In this document: in pieces, positions 50,131 to 63,784 of the stretch | How the letters are laid out: the number at the start of each line of letters is the position of its first letter | Position numbering within the stretch: position 1 is the first letter of the stretch | Origin: Cyclospora cayetanensis | Taxonomy: Eukaryota; Apicomplexa; Conoidasida; Eucoccidiorida; Eimeriidae | NCBI RefSeq assembly: GCF_002999335.1 | Contig: NW_020312753.1 | Location: 62,001-126,000 of the forward strand | Length of the DNA stretch: 64,000 nt | Reading direction: 5' to 3' | The notes under the pieces: model-generated | What the model saw: only the letters and a program-made list of their open reading frames with translations | What the model was told of the DNA's origin: nothing | The model's database searches: none | Program-made: the position numbers and the translations under genes

Positions 50131-52537
50131 CTGAAGGTTATATAAACCAAACTACTTGCGCTTATTTACATTGCCTTTCCTCGTATATGTGTGTTTCTGC
50201 CTCCTTTATGCTCCTCCTGGTGGTGCAGCTGCTCCCGCTGGTGAACCGGGGAGCACAGCCGACTGCCGCGCGGGCGGCAAACTAGGACCAAGCGTGCCTC
50301 CTTAATGGAGAAAAGTACGAGTAACATGCATCGCAGAGATCTTTCTAAGATAAAAGTGCATCCTAAGGCACCGCTAATCGGCAAAAAGAGACCGCCTCCT
50401 GCTTTCGCAGCAGGGGCTGCGCTCCTGAATCTGTGCTGGTGTGCCGACTATGCACCAGCGAGAGCGCAAGAACCCCGCAGGAATTTCTTGAGAAACTGCT
50501 CGTTTCCGCTTTTTCTTCAAAGTAATGCGTGGCGAGGACCTTCCAGTAGATCTAAGCAATCGTTGATCAGCGCTAAAATGTACAGGATTCATCGCTCAGT
50601 AAACGGTGGCACTCTGGGGGATTTCTGCATTCTTGAAGACCCTTCAACCTGAGCACCCGACGCTCTCCATAATACACTTTAGTAGCTCTTTTTAGCAGAA
50701 GTGCTACAACTGCATTGGTGGTAACGGGACTTTCGAGCAGTGCTTTCCCTCATTGGCCCCTTGTTTCCATGCACACCATGTGCTGTTGTATGTAGAACCA
50801 TCCTGCAGCCTCCTGTTTACGGGTGTAGGCCCGGGCGAAGTATATATAAATATATACATATATATACCTTCACTAGCGATACAATACACCTTTTTGGCCG
50901 AAAACATACCTACTTGTTCATAAAAACACAAGCTCACTCACTCCCCCCTCTCTTGCCTGCTCGCCTCATGGTTCCGACGTCAGGAAAGAGGGAAGCTGAA
51001 GGGGCCAGTAGCTGCACTTTTGAAGCACGTCGAGCATTCCTGGCTAGTAGCGGACAAATATGCATGTTTTGGAAGCAGGCTACCGCTACTTTGCAATGAC
51101 GACGATGTTCGAAAAGACGTATCACCTAGTCAACCTTTGAAAATAAGCGAATTCTTACTTAAACTGGTGAAGCGGAAAGTGCTTCAGTGTAGCTTGGCGC
51201 CTACCAAACTTGTGAACGCAGAAAAAGCGTGGGTTGGGGGATACTCCGCGATTTGGCTTAGACGGCGCGGCCTCTGCAGGCGTGTCGCTGTGCGCAATTA
51301 CCTCTAGATCCTATGCCCCGATCACAGCAGGTTTATGCGCTTCCGGCTAATAAAATCAGACAGCGATGCAACTTGTGTAACTAAGCCTACGCTGTAGGGC
51401 TAGCAGTGTCAAATGGATGGTTGCAAGATGGTGCGTGCAACTAATCATGGCCTATATTCTGTGCAGTCCTTCAGGTTTCACGCGCCTCCGCAAACTCGTA
51501 CAAAGCGCGTTAATGCGGATGTCGCGTCCTGGTGGATGAAATGCGCAAACGGAAGGCACTACGGGCCATTTCTGCTGACGCATGAAGTAAAAAGAAACTC
51601 TGTAGAGGGAAGCTAGGGTGCTAAAGAAGATGGATGGAGGCTACGAAGCGAGTGATGAGGTGCTGGCTGGCTTCTGGTCTTTCCAGTGTCCGTGAGAAAC
51701 AGTGCCCCTTGGCAACTGCGCTTTTCGCCACCCTTCCCTCCTGCAGCGTCGGTGGAGGAGTTGCAGCTGCAGCAGCGGCACTATCGCAGCTGCTGTCCAT
51801 GATTCATCGGTGTTGCTGCTTGCGCAGCACGAGCCCCAAGTACCAGCGTGCATGCGTTCCTTGATATATATATATATATTTTTTATTTATAGATATACCC
51901 TTATCAATATACACTCCCCTAAGCGTCGAGGCACGAGGGCCAAAGGTGGAGATGTAGCGCTAGTGGGGGGAGGCGGAAAGCCGCCACCCTACGATTTGGG
52001 AATGAGACGCTTGAGCGCCATCAGCCTGCGAGAACGTAGACGCGAACGCGCATATTTTGCGAAATTAAATGAGCTTTCACAACAAATTTACAAGTGTCCA
52101 TCTCATTTTTGTGCAATCAACAAAGAACGTTTACGCGTCCACATGTATCACACACCATGAAACGTCCATCGCAGGACATGCCCGCCGAATGCGAATCCAG
52201 TGGGGGGAAGAGGAAAGAAAGGGGGAATGAAGGGCGGCAAAAAAGGCCGCTTTAAAAATCTCGTTCAGGAAGAGCGAGGCACATGCAAGTACACTCCATG
52301 ACGCTGGCAAATGATACATGGCATGTCTGCTTCAAGAGAGTGAACAATTTGGGAGGCACTATATATATATATATGTATATACATAAATATGTACATATAT
52401 ACATCTAAAGCAGCATTGCAAGGAGGCCGACTGGCAGACGTACAGGAGGCAGCAGCACCCGAGACTTTGACATTATTGCATGCTCGCAGTAATATACATA
52501 CGTTCGCACAAAACTTGAACTCTCCTCTCTAAAGCTC
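50131..52537. other. Intergenic with unresolved 5' exon of the minus-strand low-complexity gene
   Basis: No conserved gene seen. A (TA)n run occurs at 51863-51890 and 52360-52400. A minus-strand frame at 50166-50384 could be the missing first exon of the gene ending at 48130, but the phases do not fit well. Confidence 0.4.
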
Positions 52538-54824
52538 TTACCACTGTCTGTTTGACGCATGCCACTCAGTAGACGAGAGATCAGCATGAAGGCGCTGAGC
52601 CTGGTTGATGTCTCCCCCTTGGACTGCGTTGCAGAGCGCTACCACCTTCTCCGACGCCCCTGCGCTTAATTCCCCCTGCTGAAGCTGAGGCATCGACAAA
52701 ATTCGCAGCAACTGTGATGGAGGCGGCATGTAAACCCCCTTTACTAGCAGCGTCAAGGGCCCTCCTCTTCCGGTTATTCCGCTTTCTTCCCAGCCGCCTT
52801 TCTGAACGCCACAACAAAAGACACCTAAAAAACAGCTCACCTTCTGAAGGAGATCCTCAACTCGATTCATCAGATCGTGGGCAGCAGAGCCTTGCTGCAT
52901 TTGTGCCAGGCTGCTCAAGACACCGCGCACCAAGGCCTGTAGCACGCATTGACAGCAACAGCACAGGAAAGATGTACATGTTTCACCCATCTTTCATGAC
53001 ATGACGCATGTATACCCTTAGAAAGAGCCCCCCAAAACATGCCATTGTACACCCGAAACAGAAACACGCATTGCCTGCCTCACTTACGAGAGAGAAAAGA
53101 AGACTTACCAGTTGATCAGCCGCCAAAGCCTTGCCATCTCCGCCCTTCTCAGACGCTCTGTTGATGCCTATATTCGCCGCATACGTACTGCGCGTAGACC
53201 GCTGGTTCTGCGGCATCGAAAAATGTCGCACACACAGATACACAGCTACAAACTATACACAGGCACACATAGTTACACGATTGATTTACACCCCATACAC
53301 CTGAGATGACACTAGAAGCAGGAGATGCCGCTCACACAGATACACAGCTACAAACTATACACAGGCACACATAGTTACACGATTGATTTGCACCCCATAC
53401 ACCTGATATAACACTAGGAGCAGGAGATGCCGCTCACACAGATACACAGCTACAAACTATACACAGGCACACATAGTTACACGATTGATTTACACCCCAT
53501 ACACCTGATATAACACTAGGAGCAGGAGATGCCGCTCACACAGATACACAGCTACAAACTATACACAGTTCCACGGCTTGAGTATACCCCGCAGACGCAA
53601 TTTATGAGTAGAAAAGAGGTGAGATTCTTCGGTTCGATCTGCTTTTTGCCCCCTCCCCTATGTGTGCCACACTAAATATCGATCGCCGAGTAAGCAGGCG
53701 TCTGTTGTCAGTCCTTCCTCCCTCCCTCCCTCGTTCCCCCTTCAGCCTCCCTCTCTCTCCGCCTTACGAGCTGTGCTGCCGTGGGGATAGGCCAAGGGAT
53801 AGGCATGCCAGGCTTTACGGGTTGAGCTCCCACTGTAGGAGCCGTGTAAGGCGCAGGAGTGGTTATCCCCTCGCTGGGAGGGGGGGGCCCCCCCACAGGG
53901 GGCCCCCCCCCTCCCCCTCCGGAGGAGGAGGCGTATGACGACATGCCAGGAACGCTCATGGCGCTTGCGGGAATCGCAGAGACACCCCCCGCTGACTGAG
54001 ACGCCATAGCGGGAGGCGGAAGAGTGCCGAGAGCTGCTGCTTGAGCGCCTCCAAAAGCTGCAGAAGGGGGAGCAGCAACTCCACGCAGTCGGCCTCTGCC
54101 AGTGTCTTCGCCTACCGGATTCGCAGCAGAGTCGACTGCTCCACTCCCAAATGCCCCCGAAGAAGCTTTCGCATACCCCTGCGGCACAACGCTGGAATTC
54201 TGAGGATAGGTACTCCTCTGCTGCTGCTGCAGGTGCTGCTGCTGCTGCTGTAGGTGCTGCTGCTGCTGCTGTAGGTGCTGCTGTAGGTGCTGCTGCTGGT
54301 CAGGAAGGGGGGGAGGAGCAGGAGCTCCAAGAGGCGCCATGCTCATAGGCGGTGGCTGCTGTTGCCTTGAGATTCCTGCAGAAGCAGAAGCAGGAGCAGA
54401 GGCAGCAGCAGCAGAAACGGCGGAAGGGTGACTGTTTAGTCACAGGGGAAAGATGCTCGAGGCGAGAAAAGCTCAGACTTAGAAAAGTGTGTTTTTTGCA
54501 GTCGCAATGCAAGAAACATGGTTTCGCCGCCCCCCTCCCCCGCTACGTCGGTAGAATAGCCACGTAGAAGCGCGTTCGAGTCTTTACCGTTGGTTAGGAG
54601 GCTCTGAGAACGCAGATTTCCATCCTGCGTGCTGCTGCCTTGCAAGGCAGTCGGTGGGGGGGGAGGTGCACCTACGAGACGGAGTGGGGGAGCCGCGTTT
54701 GACAGCATTCGAGGAGCAGGAGCTGCGCTGAAGGATGGCTGCTGTTGCTGCCCTTGGAAGGAAGGGACCCCTCCTACACTTCTGTGCTGCTGCTGCAGCG
54801 GTTGCTGCGGTTGGTAGAATCCAC

Positions 54825-54858
<34 letters not shown>

Positions 54859-57800
54859 CCCTGGCAACAGCATCGCATGGCTTTGTTGCTGCTGGTGCTG
54901 CATGTGCGATCCAATCGCGGGAGTTTTTGCTGGAAGCTGGGGAGGCACAAATCCGGCCTGCTGCATGGCGACTGGGTTGCTGTGGTAAAGCCTTGTAGCC
55001 AGCTCAACAGCAGCAGCATGCACCTCTGGATTTATTCCTTGGGGCCCTCCTGAGCCTCCTGCTGCTGCCCCACTGCTGCTGCTGCTGCTGCTGCACACAT
55101 CCAAGTAGAGGCTTAGCACCAGCATCGCACTCGTCACACAGGAGAGGCTTGAGGCTTCGTCGGCATATGCGCTGAAGCAGTCGCAAGGTAGCAGCACACC
55201 CGCATACGCAAGCAGCTCGTTGACGCGCAAGTCTTGATTCTACGTCGACAGAAAGCAGCCGCCAGGATGACACCCTTCGGGGCAAAGAGGCAGCCTAAGA
55301 CTTCTCCTCTCGTCGCATGCAATTTCTACGAGCAAGCGCGAGAGGGAGGTGAGAACAAAGCGACTCCGGAGAATCCGTCCCTCTCCCAACGCCGCTAAGC
55401 GACAGCCTCCTTACATGACGATCCGCTCGAAGGCAGCACAGGACCCTCTGTAGCTGGCAGCTGCCCTCAAGACAAGCATCTTTTTCAGCGTGTCGAGAAG
55501 CTGCTGCGCAAAGAAGCCGTTGCAGCTGCCGCTGCGACGCCGACGGTGCTGCTGCGTGCGCTGCTGCAGCTGCTGCATCCAGATGCTGCATGCCCCCTGG
55601 AAATCCTTCGCGCTGATGAGGCACAAAAGCGCTCCCCAGAGATCACCCGCAGCAGCCAGCCTCTGCCCAAGCCTCCCTGCGGAGCAGAAAAGGCACTCTC
55701 AAACAAACGCATCTAACACGATCCCTTACCAGAAGCAATTTACAAACTCTCCGGCGCAAACAGTTCCGCAGAGGATGCCACATACATATACATACATATA
55801 TATATAAGTATAAATATAAATAAATATATATATATATATACATAAATATATATATATATATGTTTATACAGATGCACTTGAAAGCGGACGCGAGAGGGCT
55901 CTCCTGTACGCTAGAAAAGCTTTCTTTGGCAAACGCTGTGCAAGCTTAGAAAAAAGAAGAAAGGCTAATAGGAGGAGGAACCTACGGGCTAGGCAGTTAG
56001 ACGCTTCTGCGTCTCGAGCATAGCAGCCGAGAAGACGCAAGGCTTCTCGCCATACCGGCAAGTCAACAGAATCGGCTAAGTTCTCAAGTCGATCAAGTGC
56101 AACTAGTCCAAAGAGCTGCAGAGCAGCCCAGCATCCCGACAACAGCAGCAGCTTTTTTCTCGACACACGGCAAAGGGCAGCGGGTGGCTTTTCTTTTCTC
56201 GACGCAAAACAAGAGCGTGTCAGCAGCAGCAACACAAACGAGCAGCAGCAGCACGTCTAAACAGCTCAGCTTGCAGCGTTTTATACCTTGAAAAACGGAT
56301 CGCGCATGTTTTCAACGTAAGCCTCTGCAACGCTACGCCACATAGTGAGACCTAGACCTTCTGCGGCTTGCGCAAGGCAGCCGCTGCTGCCTTGCTGTGG
56401 CTGTGAAGGAGCCGTGGCAGCTGCCGCCCCTGCTAGAAACAGTGCATCGTCTAATGAGCCGTGCTCCTTGAGCAGCTCGACAGCTCCCTCCACACAGCCG
56501 CTAAGCAGGCACTCCCGCAGCAAACGCCACGGTGAAGCAGCTGCATCATCATCATCAAGACGAAAACACACACACGCGATACACACATAGACATACATAT
56601 ACATACATATACCTATGCATACATATAGATACATATACATATACATACATATACACACCCTGTTGTATAAACATGTGCGGCTGCTAATACTCTCCAACCG
56701 AGGCTGCATATCTCACAAAACTCAGTCAGAATAAATGAGACCCCGCAATAACTACGAAACGCGGGAAAGAAGCTGCGGCAGCAAAAGCAAACAAATAAAC
56801 GCACTCCAGTCGATGTCGCCTCGCTGAGAAGAGCTTTTTTGTACGAGGAGGCTGCCCTTCACGGAGTCTTCTTTGTCTTCCTCCTGCTGCTGCTCTTGAG
56901 GCTGCGAATGCTGGTGCTGCAACTCATGCGCGTGCTCAGAAGGAGTCATCGATTCCTGCAGCAGCTGCTGCTGCTGCTCCGTTGATGCCTCACGATCTTT
57001 TGCCCCCCCCAACTGAGAGAAGAACTCTGCGCAGAAAGAGAGACACACACACACACACAGCCACACAGCAGCCGGCACAAAGCATCGCATGCAAAGGCAT
57101 TTTTGTTGCTGAAAAGGCAATGGACCCTGCCTCGCCTCACACACACATAGAGAGAGAGAGACGCAGCCTGAAAACGTGTGTGTCACTCCGTGATGCTAGA
57201 TAGGGGACTAGCCATCCTACGCAGCGCCAGCGGCGGAAAATGAAATGGTGAGGCAGGAAATCGTACTCTCAGGATCCACTGCAGAGAGGGAAGGCGCCTG
57301 CTGCTGCCGTTGCTGCACTTGCTGTTGCTGTTGCGGCTGTAGAGGAGCCATCGTGCCATTCATCATGGGATACCCCGGTAAACCTGTGGATCGAATATCT
57401 GAACCCTGAGGCTGCATGCCGTAGCCGTACATTTGCTGTTGCATTTGCTGCTGCTGTTGCATTTGCTGCATCATCAGCTCTTGCTGCTGCTGCTGCTGTT
57501 GCGCCAGCAGCGTAGAAGGCAAAGGTCGTCCTATAACACTTTCGAGTTGCTGCAGCAATTCGTCTTTGCTAGGGCACCCGAAGTTGGAAATCCGCTGTAG
57601 CAGACAGCAGCCACACAAGCAGCCAACAGGCTGATGATGATGCAGCAAAACAAGAATATGAGCAGCATACATACACACACACACACACGCACACACACAC
57701 AACGGCAGCTGGAGAAGGAGGACGAGGACAGAAACACACACCCCTTGTAGTGTATTCAAGAGTGCTTCCCAGATCTCCCGTTCCAACAGAGCATCACTCG

Positions 57801-60800
57801 GCTCCTTATCCTGCTGCTGCTGCTGCTGCTGCTCTTCAAACTGCTGAAGCTGTAGCATGCAGAGCTCTGTCCAGTTCTGCTGTCGTATGAAACCATCCAG
57901 CTGCTGCACCTGCGCGCATAGTGTCGCTGCTTGCACTATGGCCCCCTCCTCTTCCGGCTGCTCTGCAGCGTTGCCGCCTTCATCGCCGGAGGGTTGCGTC
58001 AACTCTACGCAGCGACTCGTTGCCGAAGAAAACGCTAGCCTGCCGTCCGAACTAAAGGCGAGCCCGCGAGGCTTCTGCATAAGCCCCCCAAGACACACGT
58101 ACAGATGAACAGATGCGTGGGAAGGAATGCATACATATACAAATATTTATCGGTATATGTACATCCATAACTATGTGTATATGTATGCATTTATGAAAAT
58201 TTATAGATTTATATATAAATCATCCACATATTTACGTATATATTCATAAAAAGGCATATAACGGGCGGCCCCCTATCCCGCGCAGCTTCTGCAGAGGCTA
58301 GAAAGAGAGAGAGAGCACATAGCCGATTCTACAAGGGCACAGCCAGAAGAATAAAAACAGACGACATTTCAGGATCCAAATACAGCATTTTCATGGACAA
58401 AAAGTATATAGGGACAGCAGCAAACCATAAAGACAACGAAAAAGGCATGTGCGACTCCCAGCAGCAGCAGAAAACACACACCTTCAACCAGGAAGGAATA
58501 AGGCTGCTGCTCGTTGAACCCATCATTGTGCAATCGTCCTGCCCAAAGAAATTATCTGTTCCAGGCTGGATCCCACTTCCTGAGAGAGCGGAGGCCAGAA
58601 GCGAACGGACGGAAATTTGCATTGGCGTTGCCGCTGCATAGACACCTGGCATCGAGGGTGACCACAAGATCTGCATAAAAGGCTCCGCCGTCTGCTGCTG
58701 GAGATACACCTCAATTCCGTTGCTGTGCGTCTGCTGCATTTGCGTCAACTCTTCCGCTAACCACCAGCACACCAAACGGCTATCGCGTCCACATGTCAGC
58801 TGCATTCCGGATACACACATACATACGCAAATACATATTCGTACAAGCCATACATACACATCTCCATGCACACTCGGATATGAAAATATATGCTTGCGTA
58901 TCTGTGTCTATATATATATATATGTATGCGTGTGTACTTTATAGGTGTAAGTATGCATTTTTCTAATACATCAAAACAACACATATGCATGTCAGCACTC
59001 GCAGGAGAGTACATATATCCAGACACACCAACACGAGAGGCACCCCACCGACCCCACCACCTTCTGCATCGCCAGCCCCCTTTCCTTCCCACCTGCCCAC
59101 ACCAGCTAGAGCCACTACCACAGATGCAGTGGCAGCACCTCCTGCAGCATTATCCTAGAATGAAAAAGCCTACTCACCACTAGGCGGCTGTCTGCTGGGG
59201 AAAGAGAGGCCGATACTATGCCACGCGTATGCCCGAACGGCGGTTGCACGAGAGCTTCCTTTAGAGGAAAAGTAGCATTCCTTAGATCCCATAACTGTAG
59301 AAATACAAGCATCCAAAGCAGCACACAGTCCCCTGCTGGATGCAGCACACAATCGAGCATTTTCAAAAAAAAACAGTCATGCGGATCAGCGAAGCGAGCC
59401 AGATGCGCAGTTCTCTTCCAGTCCAAGAGAGCGACATTGTGACGGTAAGCAAGGGAACAAGAAGGAAACAGAAAGGAGGCCGCATGATGCGCAAAAAGAC
59501 AGCAAGATAGGAAGATACGAAGTCAAACGCGGCAGAATGCCAGGCAGGCAGGCAGGCAGGCAGGCAGGCGAGCGGCAAATGCAAACGAGGGTCATGAACA
59601 CATACACATATTCATACGTATACACACATATACGCATATCGACACCCATAGATATTCCCATACTCGAACACAAGTACACACATAGACACACATACACACG
59701 TATAAACATACATACATAGATGCATAAATGTGGACACATACAGATACATATACAAACATGCAAATACACACTTCTACACAAGATGCACATACAATACAAT
59801 ACACATATACATAAGATGCACATATAGTACAATACAAATATACATGTAATGCACATGCAATACAATACAAATATACATATAATGCACAGAAAACAGTACA
59901 AATATACATGTAATGCACATGCAATACAACACAAATATACGTAGATACACAGACACACCTGGGGAGAAGGATTTCTGTCGTCATCGTATACGAGGAGGAG
60001 CTGCGTTGGTTGTGAAGGCAACCACAATACTGAGCTAGGGCGGGAATGACGATGCTGGGGGTCACAAAAGCTGAAAAGAGAGCGCATACATATACACACA
60101 TATACACACATACATATATAGACACACACATACATAGACACACACACCATAGGCGGCTCCAGTGAAAGCCGTTCGTTCCTGTGCGTGTTTATTTTCGATC
60201 GCTCTGCTTTCCAACGTTGCGGCTTTTTCTCGATCGAGTAACCCCCAAGCAGCGAAACAGAGAGAGAAAGCGACAGCGAGAGAGAGTGCGCGCAGCACGA
60301 ATGGTCCTCGCAGGTGCTTCCAGAGGCTGCAGAGCGGTTGGGAAGGAAACGCAAGAGAGAAACAATATATGCACTAACCTAATGGCAGGCTTCCCCTGCT
60401 TTAGGTCCCACACAACTGTCTGACCAGTCCCCGTGCCGGTTGCAAGGATGTGAGGCACTGATCCATTCCAACTCAAACATGTGCACTCTCCTTCGTCAGC
60501 ACCTGAATCGCAAACGCGTTCAAAGAATGGGAAAAAGCAGCCTTTTGCATTTGTTAGTAGGGGTCTCCTGGGGAAAAGAGAGCGAGAAAACCATGCATTT
60601 CCATCGCTTTTTCTGCCCGTCTTCTCGCCGCTGCCCCAATAAACCCTCTTCTCTGTAAGCTAGCCAACTGCTAAAAAAAACAAACTGCGAGACGCTACGC
60701 GTCAGCTAGCCAGCTTCCCGCCGACTAGCAGCGAACAGCACGAACCTGCCCCTTCAGACCCTGGGTGGTGCGCAACCGCTTCCTCGAGAACCTCCACATC

Positions 60801-61899
60801 CAAAACAGAGAGACCGCCCCCACTGCAGCCTGCTGCGAGGAGAGCTGGGCGCAAAGGATTGAACTGCAAAGTCTGTACCCTCTGCCCCTTTTGAACGGCA
60901 ATAGACGACAACAACCCCCCAGACACGCAGTCGTTCTGGGAAACTCCTTGTCTGCAGTATCGTTGCACAGGCACACCACCACCCCACATGCAGAACCGTA
61001 AGGGGAGTATCTGTTATCATTCCGTCTTCATATAGACACACGCACTTTCGGCTCCGCCTTTCCAGCGCTGCTCTGGTTCTTTCTATACATATATATATAG
61101 ATATGTACATACACGTATATACATACACGTATATACATACACGTATATACATACACGTATGTACATGTACATATATACAGATATGTATATTCATATATAT
61201 ACATATAGATATATATACATACATATATATATATATATATACACGACAGGAAGACGAGCTTTTGACTAATGCCAGCCCCCTATAGGGAACCTCCGTCACC
61301 TCGTCCTTATTTCGCGGCAGACGCTCCCCTTGCCAGCAGCCCACCGCGCACGCTATATAATGCACAAAAACGAAAGCAGCCGGTGTTGCGCAAAGAGGAG
61401 AAGGACTGCGAAGATAGCTGCCGATACACTTTGGCCCGCTTTCGCTCTTGCCTCTCGTTGGTTCGCCCCGGTGTCTCAACACCTCGCAACCCCGACCCTA
61501 CCCATAGGCGCCAACTGACCTGAGAATCTCGCTAGCACTCCACAGAGTGACATCGCCGTCTGCCATGCCTCCCGCGAGCATGCAGCCATCCACGGCATTC
61601 GACTCCCCCGGGTAACCCCAGGTGATGCACTGGAAGGGTGCAGGAGCGTTCACAGAGGCAACAATCGGCAGAGACGGAGAAGGCGAAGACAAATCCACAC
61701 TGGCAAACTCCAGGCGAGGATCTACCCCCATAGTACCCAAGGCGAGAAGCTGGGGCCCCCCCAGGGAGCCACAGACCCCCACGGGGTTGCTGCGACTTTT
61801 AGCATCGCCGCCTTGCTGCTGCTGCCGCAGAGAACGCGCGCATGCAGCCGACGGACACCAGGCAACAGCGGCGCTGCGCGTAAGCAGTTTCCCTGTCAT
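52538..61899 (-). CDS. SEC31: COPII outer-coat protein SEC31
   Basis: SEC31 pairs with SEC13 to form the outer cage of COPII vesicles at ER exit sites. Exons, nearly all in phase: 61899-61520, 60951-60746, 60502-60379, 60070-59959, 59294-59178, 58799-58482, 58074-57742, 57594-57267, 57026-56805, 56540-56287, 56115-55986, 55676-55415, about 55230-54588, 54375-53768, 53207-53109, 52936-52841, 52738-52538. N-terminal WD40 propeller: [59 protein letters not shown] with [55 protein letters not shown]. Then an alpha-solenoid: [66 protein letters not shown]. Then a Gln/Pro-rich linker, and a C-terminal domain ([19 protein letters not shown]). Gln tracts are inserted around 57480, 57810, 54830 and 54230. 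The junction between the exon ending 55415 and the next is uncertain, and the last exon may be followed by another, since Trp-TAA overlaps a GTAAGA donor. Confidence 0.92.
53231..53572. repeat. 102-bp tandem repeat, about 3.4 copies
   Basis: Units begin CACACAGATACACAGC at 53231, 53333, 53435 and 53537, an exact period of 102 bases with few mismatches. The array lies in the SEC31 intron between exons 53768 and 53207. It contains a CA-rich half and a unique half (CTAGGAGCAGGAGATGCC). Confidence 0.95.
54225..54298. repeat. CTG/CAG tracts coding Gln/His-Leu-Gln repeats in SEC31
   Basis: GCTGCTGCTG blocks separated by TAGGT read as (HLQ4-5)n on the minus strand, in the SEC31 linker. A second Gln run is at about 54813-54862 in the neighbouring exon. 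Confidence 0.9.
58117..58262. repeat. AT-rich (ATAT/ACAT)n simple sequence in SEC31 intron
   Basis: TATA/CATA-rich simple sequence between the SEC31 exons ending 58482 and starting 58074. Confidence 0.8.
59538..59572. repeat. (AGGC)n microsatellite in SEC31 intron
   Basis: Seven or so CAGG/AGGC tetramers in a row, in the intron between exons 59959 and 59294; followed by long CA/TACATA simple sequence. Confidence 0.9.
59595..59955. repeat. (CA/TACATA)n simple sequence with ~30-60 bp higher-order units, SEC31 intron
   Basis: Mixed ACACAT/ATACACA units. From 59780 the phrases ATGCACAT, ACAATACA and ATATACAT recur with slight variation at roughly 30-60-base spacing. On the sense strand this is TG/TATG-rich and runs right up to the 5' splice site at 59958. 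Confidence 0.85.
61086..61243. repeat. (TATACA/CGTATA)n simple sequence in first SEC31 intron
   Basis: Repeats of TACATACACGTATA followed by a long (TA)n run, between SEC31 exons 61520 and 60951. Confidence 0.85.
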
Positions 61900-63784
61900 A
61901 TCCGAAGGAGTTTGTGAAGCACCCGCGTTTGCGCGGTGGCAAGGGAGGGAACCGCGAGGCAGAGAGAGGCAGGCAGAAGGAGAGAGAGGGAGAGAGCGGG
62001 AAGACCAGGGGCCCCCAGGTGATTCACTGGAAGAGCCGCAGAGGCAAAAATGCCGAGGGCTTTTACGACACCGCAGGAAGGAGGAACACACAACAGGCGA
62101 CCTGCAGGGAGGGGCCCCCAGGAGCTGTACGTACAGCAGCGAATGACGGAGATCGCACGCGGACGTTTGACCGCGATGCAGCAGTCTTTTAAGGGAACAG
62201 CGACGGTAGAAAGAAAGAAATCCCCAGAAAAAGCATACAGCAAAAAAGGATGGACGAGGAAGCGAGCGCCGACTTGCCTTTACCGGGGTTGCTGCGTGTG
62301 GCCTTTGGTATCTCGCTGTTGCTGCAGCCCGAGGAACACCACGCGACGGCGCTTTTAAGCTTCAGAAAGGCTCTATTTCAAAGCGTTTAGCTCACTAAGA
62401 ACTCAGAGTCAACCACCCGTGCATTCCCTTTGCCTGATACGACCGCCTCGGCTGCTGCATGTCTGCTGCGGCTGCCGCTGCAGGTTCGTCTTCACACACA
62501 GAGAGGGAGAGAATAGAACAACACACTGTGCTTTCTGCCGCTGTAGCGCCCCTTCTCTGCTCGCCTATTAGTCTCATGCAACCCAGCTAGCAAACATTTA
62601 GACTCTACCCCGCTCAATAGAGGCACCTGCAAGGCCCCGCCTCCCCTACCACCCCGTGCGCCACCTCCTGCGCTGCAGGAGCTGGTGTATCTGTGCGTGT
62701 TTTCGTCGGCGACTTCCCCATAAAAGGCCCCTTCAATAGTTTTGCTTCGCCTGAAATGCTCAAAAGTGCATTAGCCGCCTCCGTGTACTGCAGGCTTCAT
62801 ATGCAGGGAAGAAGACACGAGGCTTGGAGAGATCCGGCTCTCCACAATACGCCGTGTGTGGAGCCAAAGAGCCCCCTAAAATAGCACGCTTCTCTGCACT
62901 CTGTCACCTTGCTTCGCCTCTGCCACATCTACTGCGGCACTTGAGCCAGAGGCCTATGTGCGTCGCTGCTGCCATCCCTCCGAATGCAGGGTTTGGACAG
63001 TTTAAAAAAACGCGCTGTCTCGCTTGGGAAGCTTTGGCTGTAACGCACGCCTTAGCGCAGATCTTCCTAGGGTGGCATCTAACTTCGGATTCCATGCAAA
63101 CTTTCGCAATAAAAAGTTATCAAGTGGTTTCAGGTATGCCCGCGCCATCCCTTACCGGCTCCCTCAGGCTCCGGATGAGATGAACGAGAAACAGCGAGGG
63201 AGTCAGATTGCACACGTAACTGCATCCTTTGAATACTCAGAGCAATTTTTCAGAGCTAACTGCTCATGGCATGCAAACACGTATGTGATCGCGTCTTTTT
63301 GTATCGAACTAGTGGTACTTGAAGGAAAGAAGACATACGAACCAACCTGCGGCCCCGCCGAGTCTTCACTAATAGTGGTTGAATATAAGCAATACAAGGG
63401 AAACGGATTGAGTGTGGTTTAGCCCTCCAAACTAGGCAGCACTGCTACGCGCTCATCAGGTGCTCACCCACGTGCAGGCGGTGTGAGTGGCGGAGGTGCT
63501 GTAGACACTGACTTCATCGTTCACCTTAGATGGAAACGAGAGCGAAGGCATGTGCGCAGTGAAATTGAAGCGCAAACGAGTACCTATATATATGTATGCA
63601 TATAGCTATGTATATATGTAGTAAGGTTTTAGCCATCAGTAGCTAGCAAAAGGGCAACACGGATGGATCAACCAATTCGAGGTCTCTAGCTGCAGGTGAA
63701 TCCGATATATATCTTACTGCTGGTTGCGTGTGTACGTTCAGTTTGCCACCTTGAGACACCTCGGGGTGGTTCCCTGCTCAGATT
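61900..63784. other. Divergent intergenic region
   Basis: Upstream of SEC31. Frames at 62693-62884, 62824-63183 and 63024-63422 show no motif. A (TA)n run lies near 63582-63620. The first exon of the right-edge gene may be here but could not be placed. Confidence 0.4.

Noticed and set aside
59386..60354. 322-codon minus frame rich in Cys, Tyr, Val and Ile
   Set aside because: It is produced by intronic (CA/TACATA)n sequence; the real SEC31 exons 59959-60070 and 59178-59294 are embedded or adjacent.
63024..63422. Plus frame of 132 codons near the right edge
   Set aside because: Non-ATG start region, no recognisable motif and no convincing splice sites; left out.
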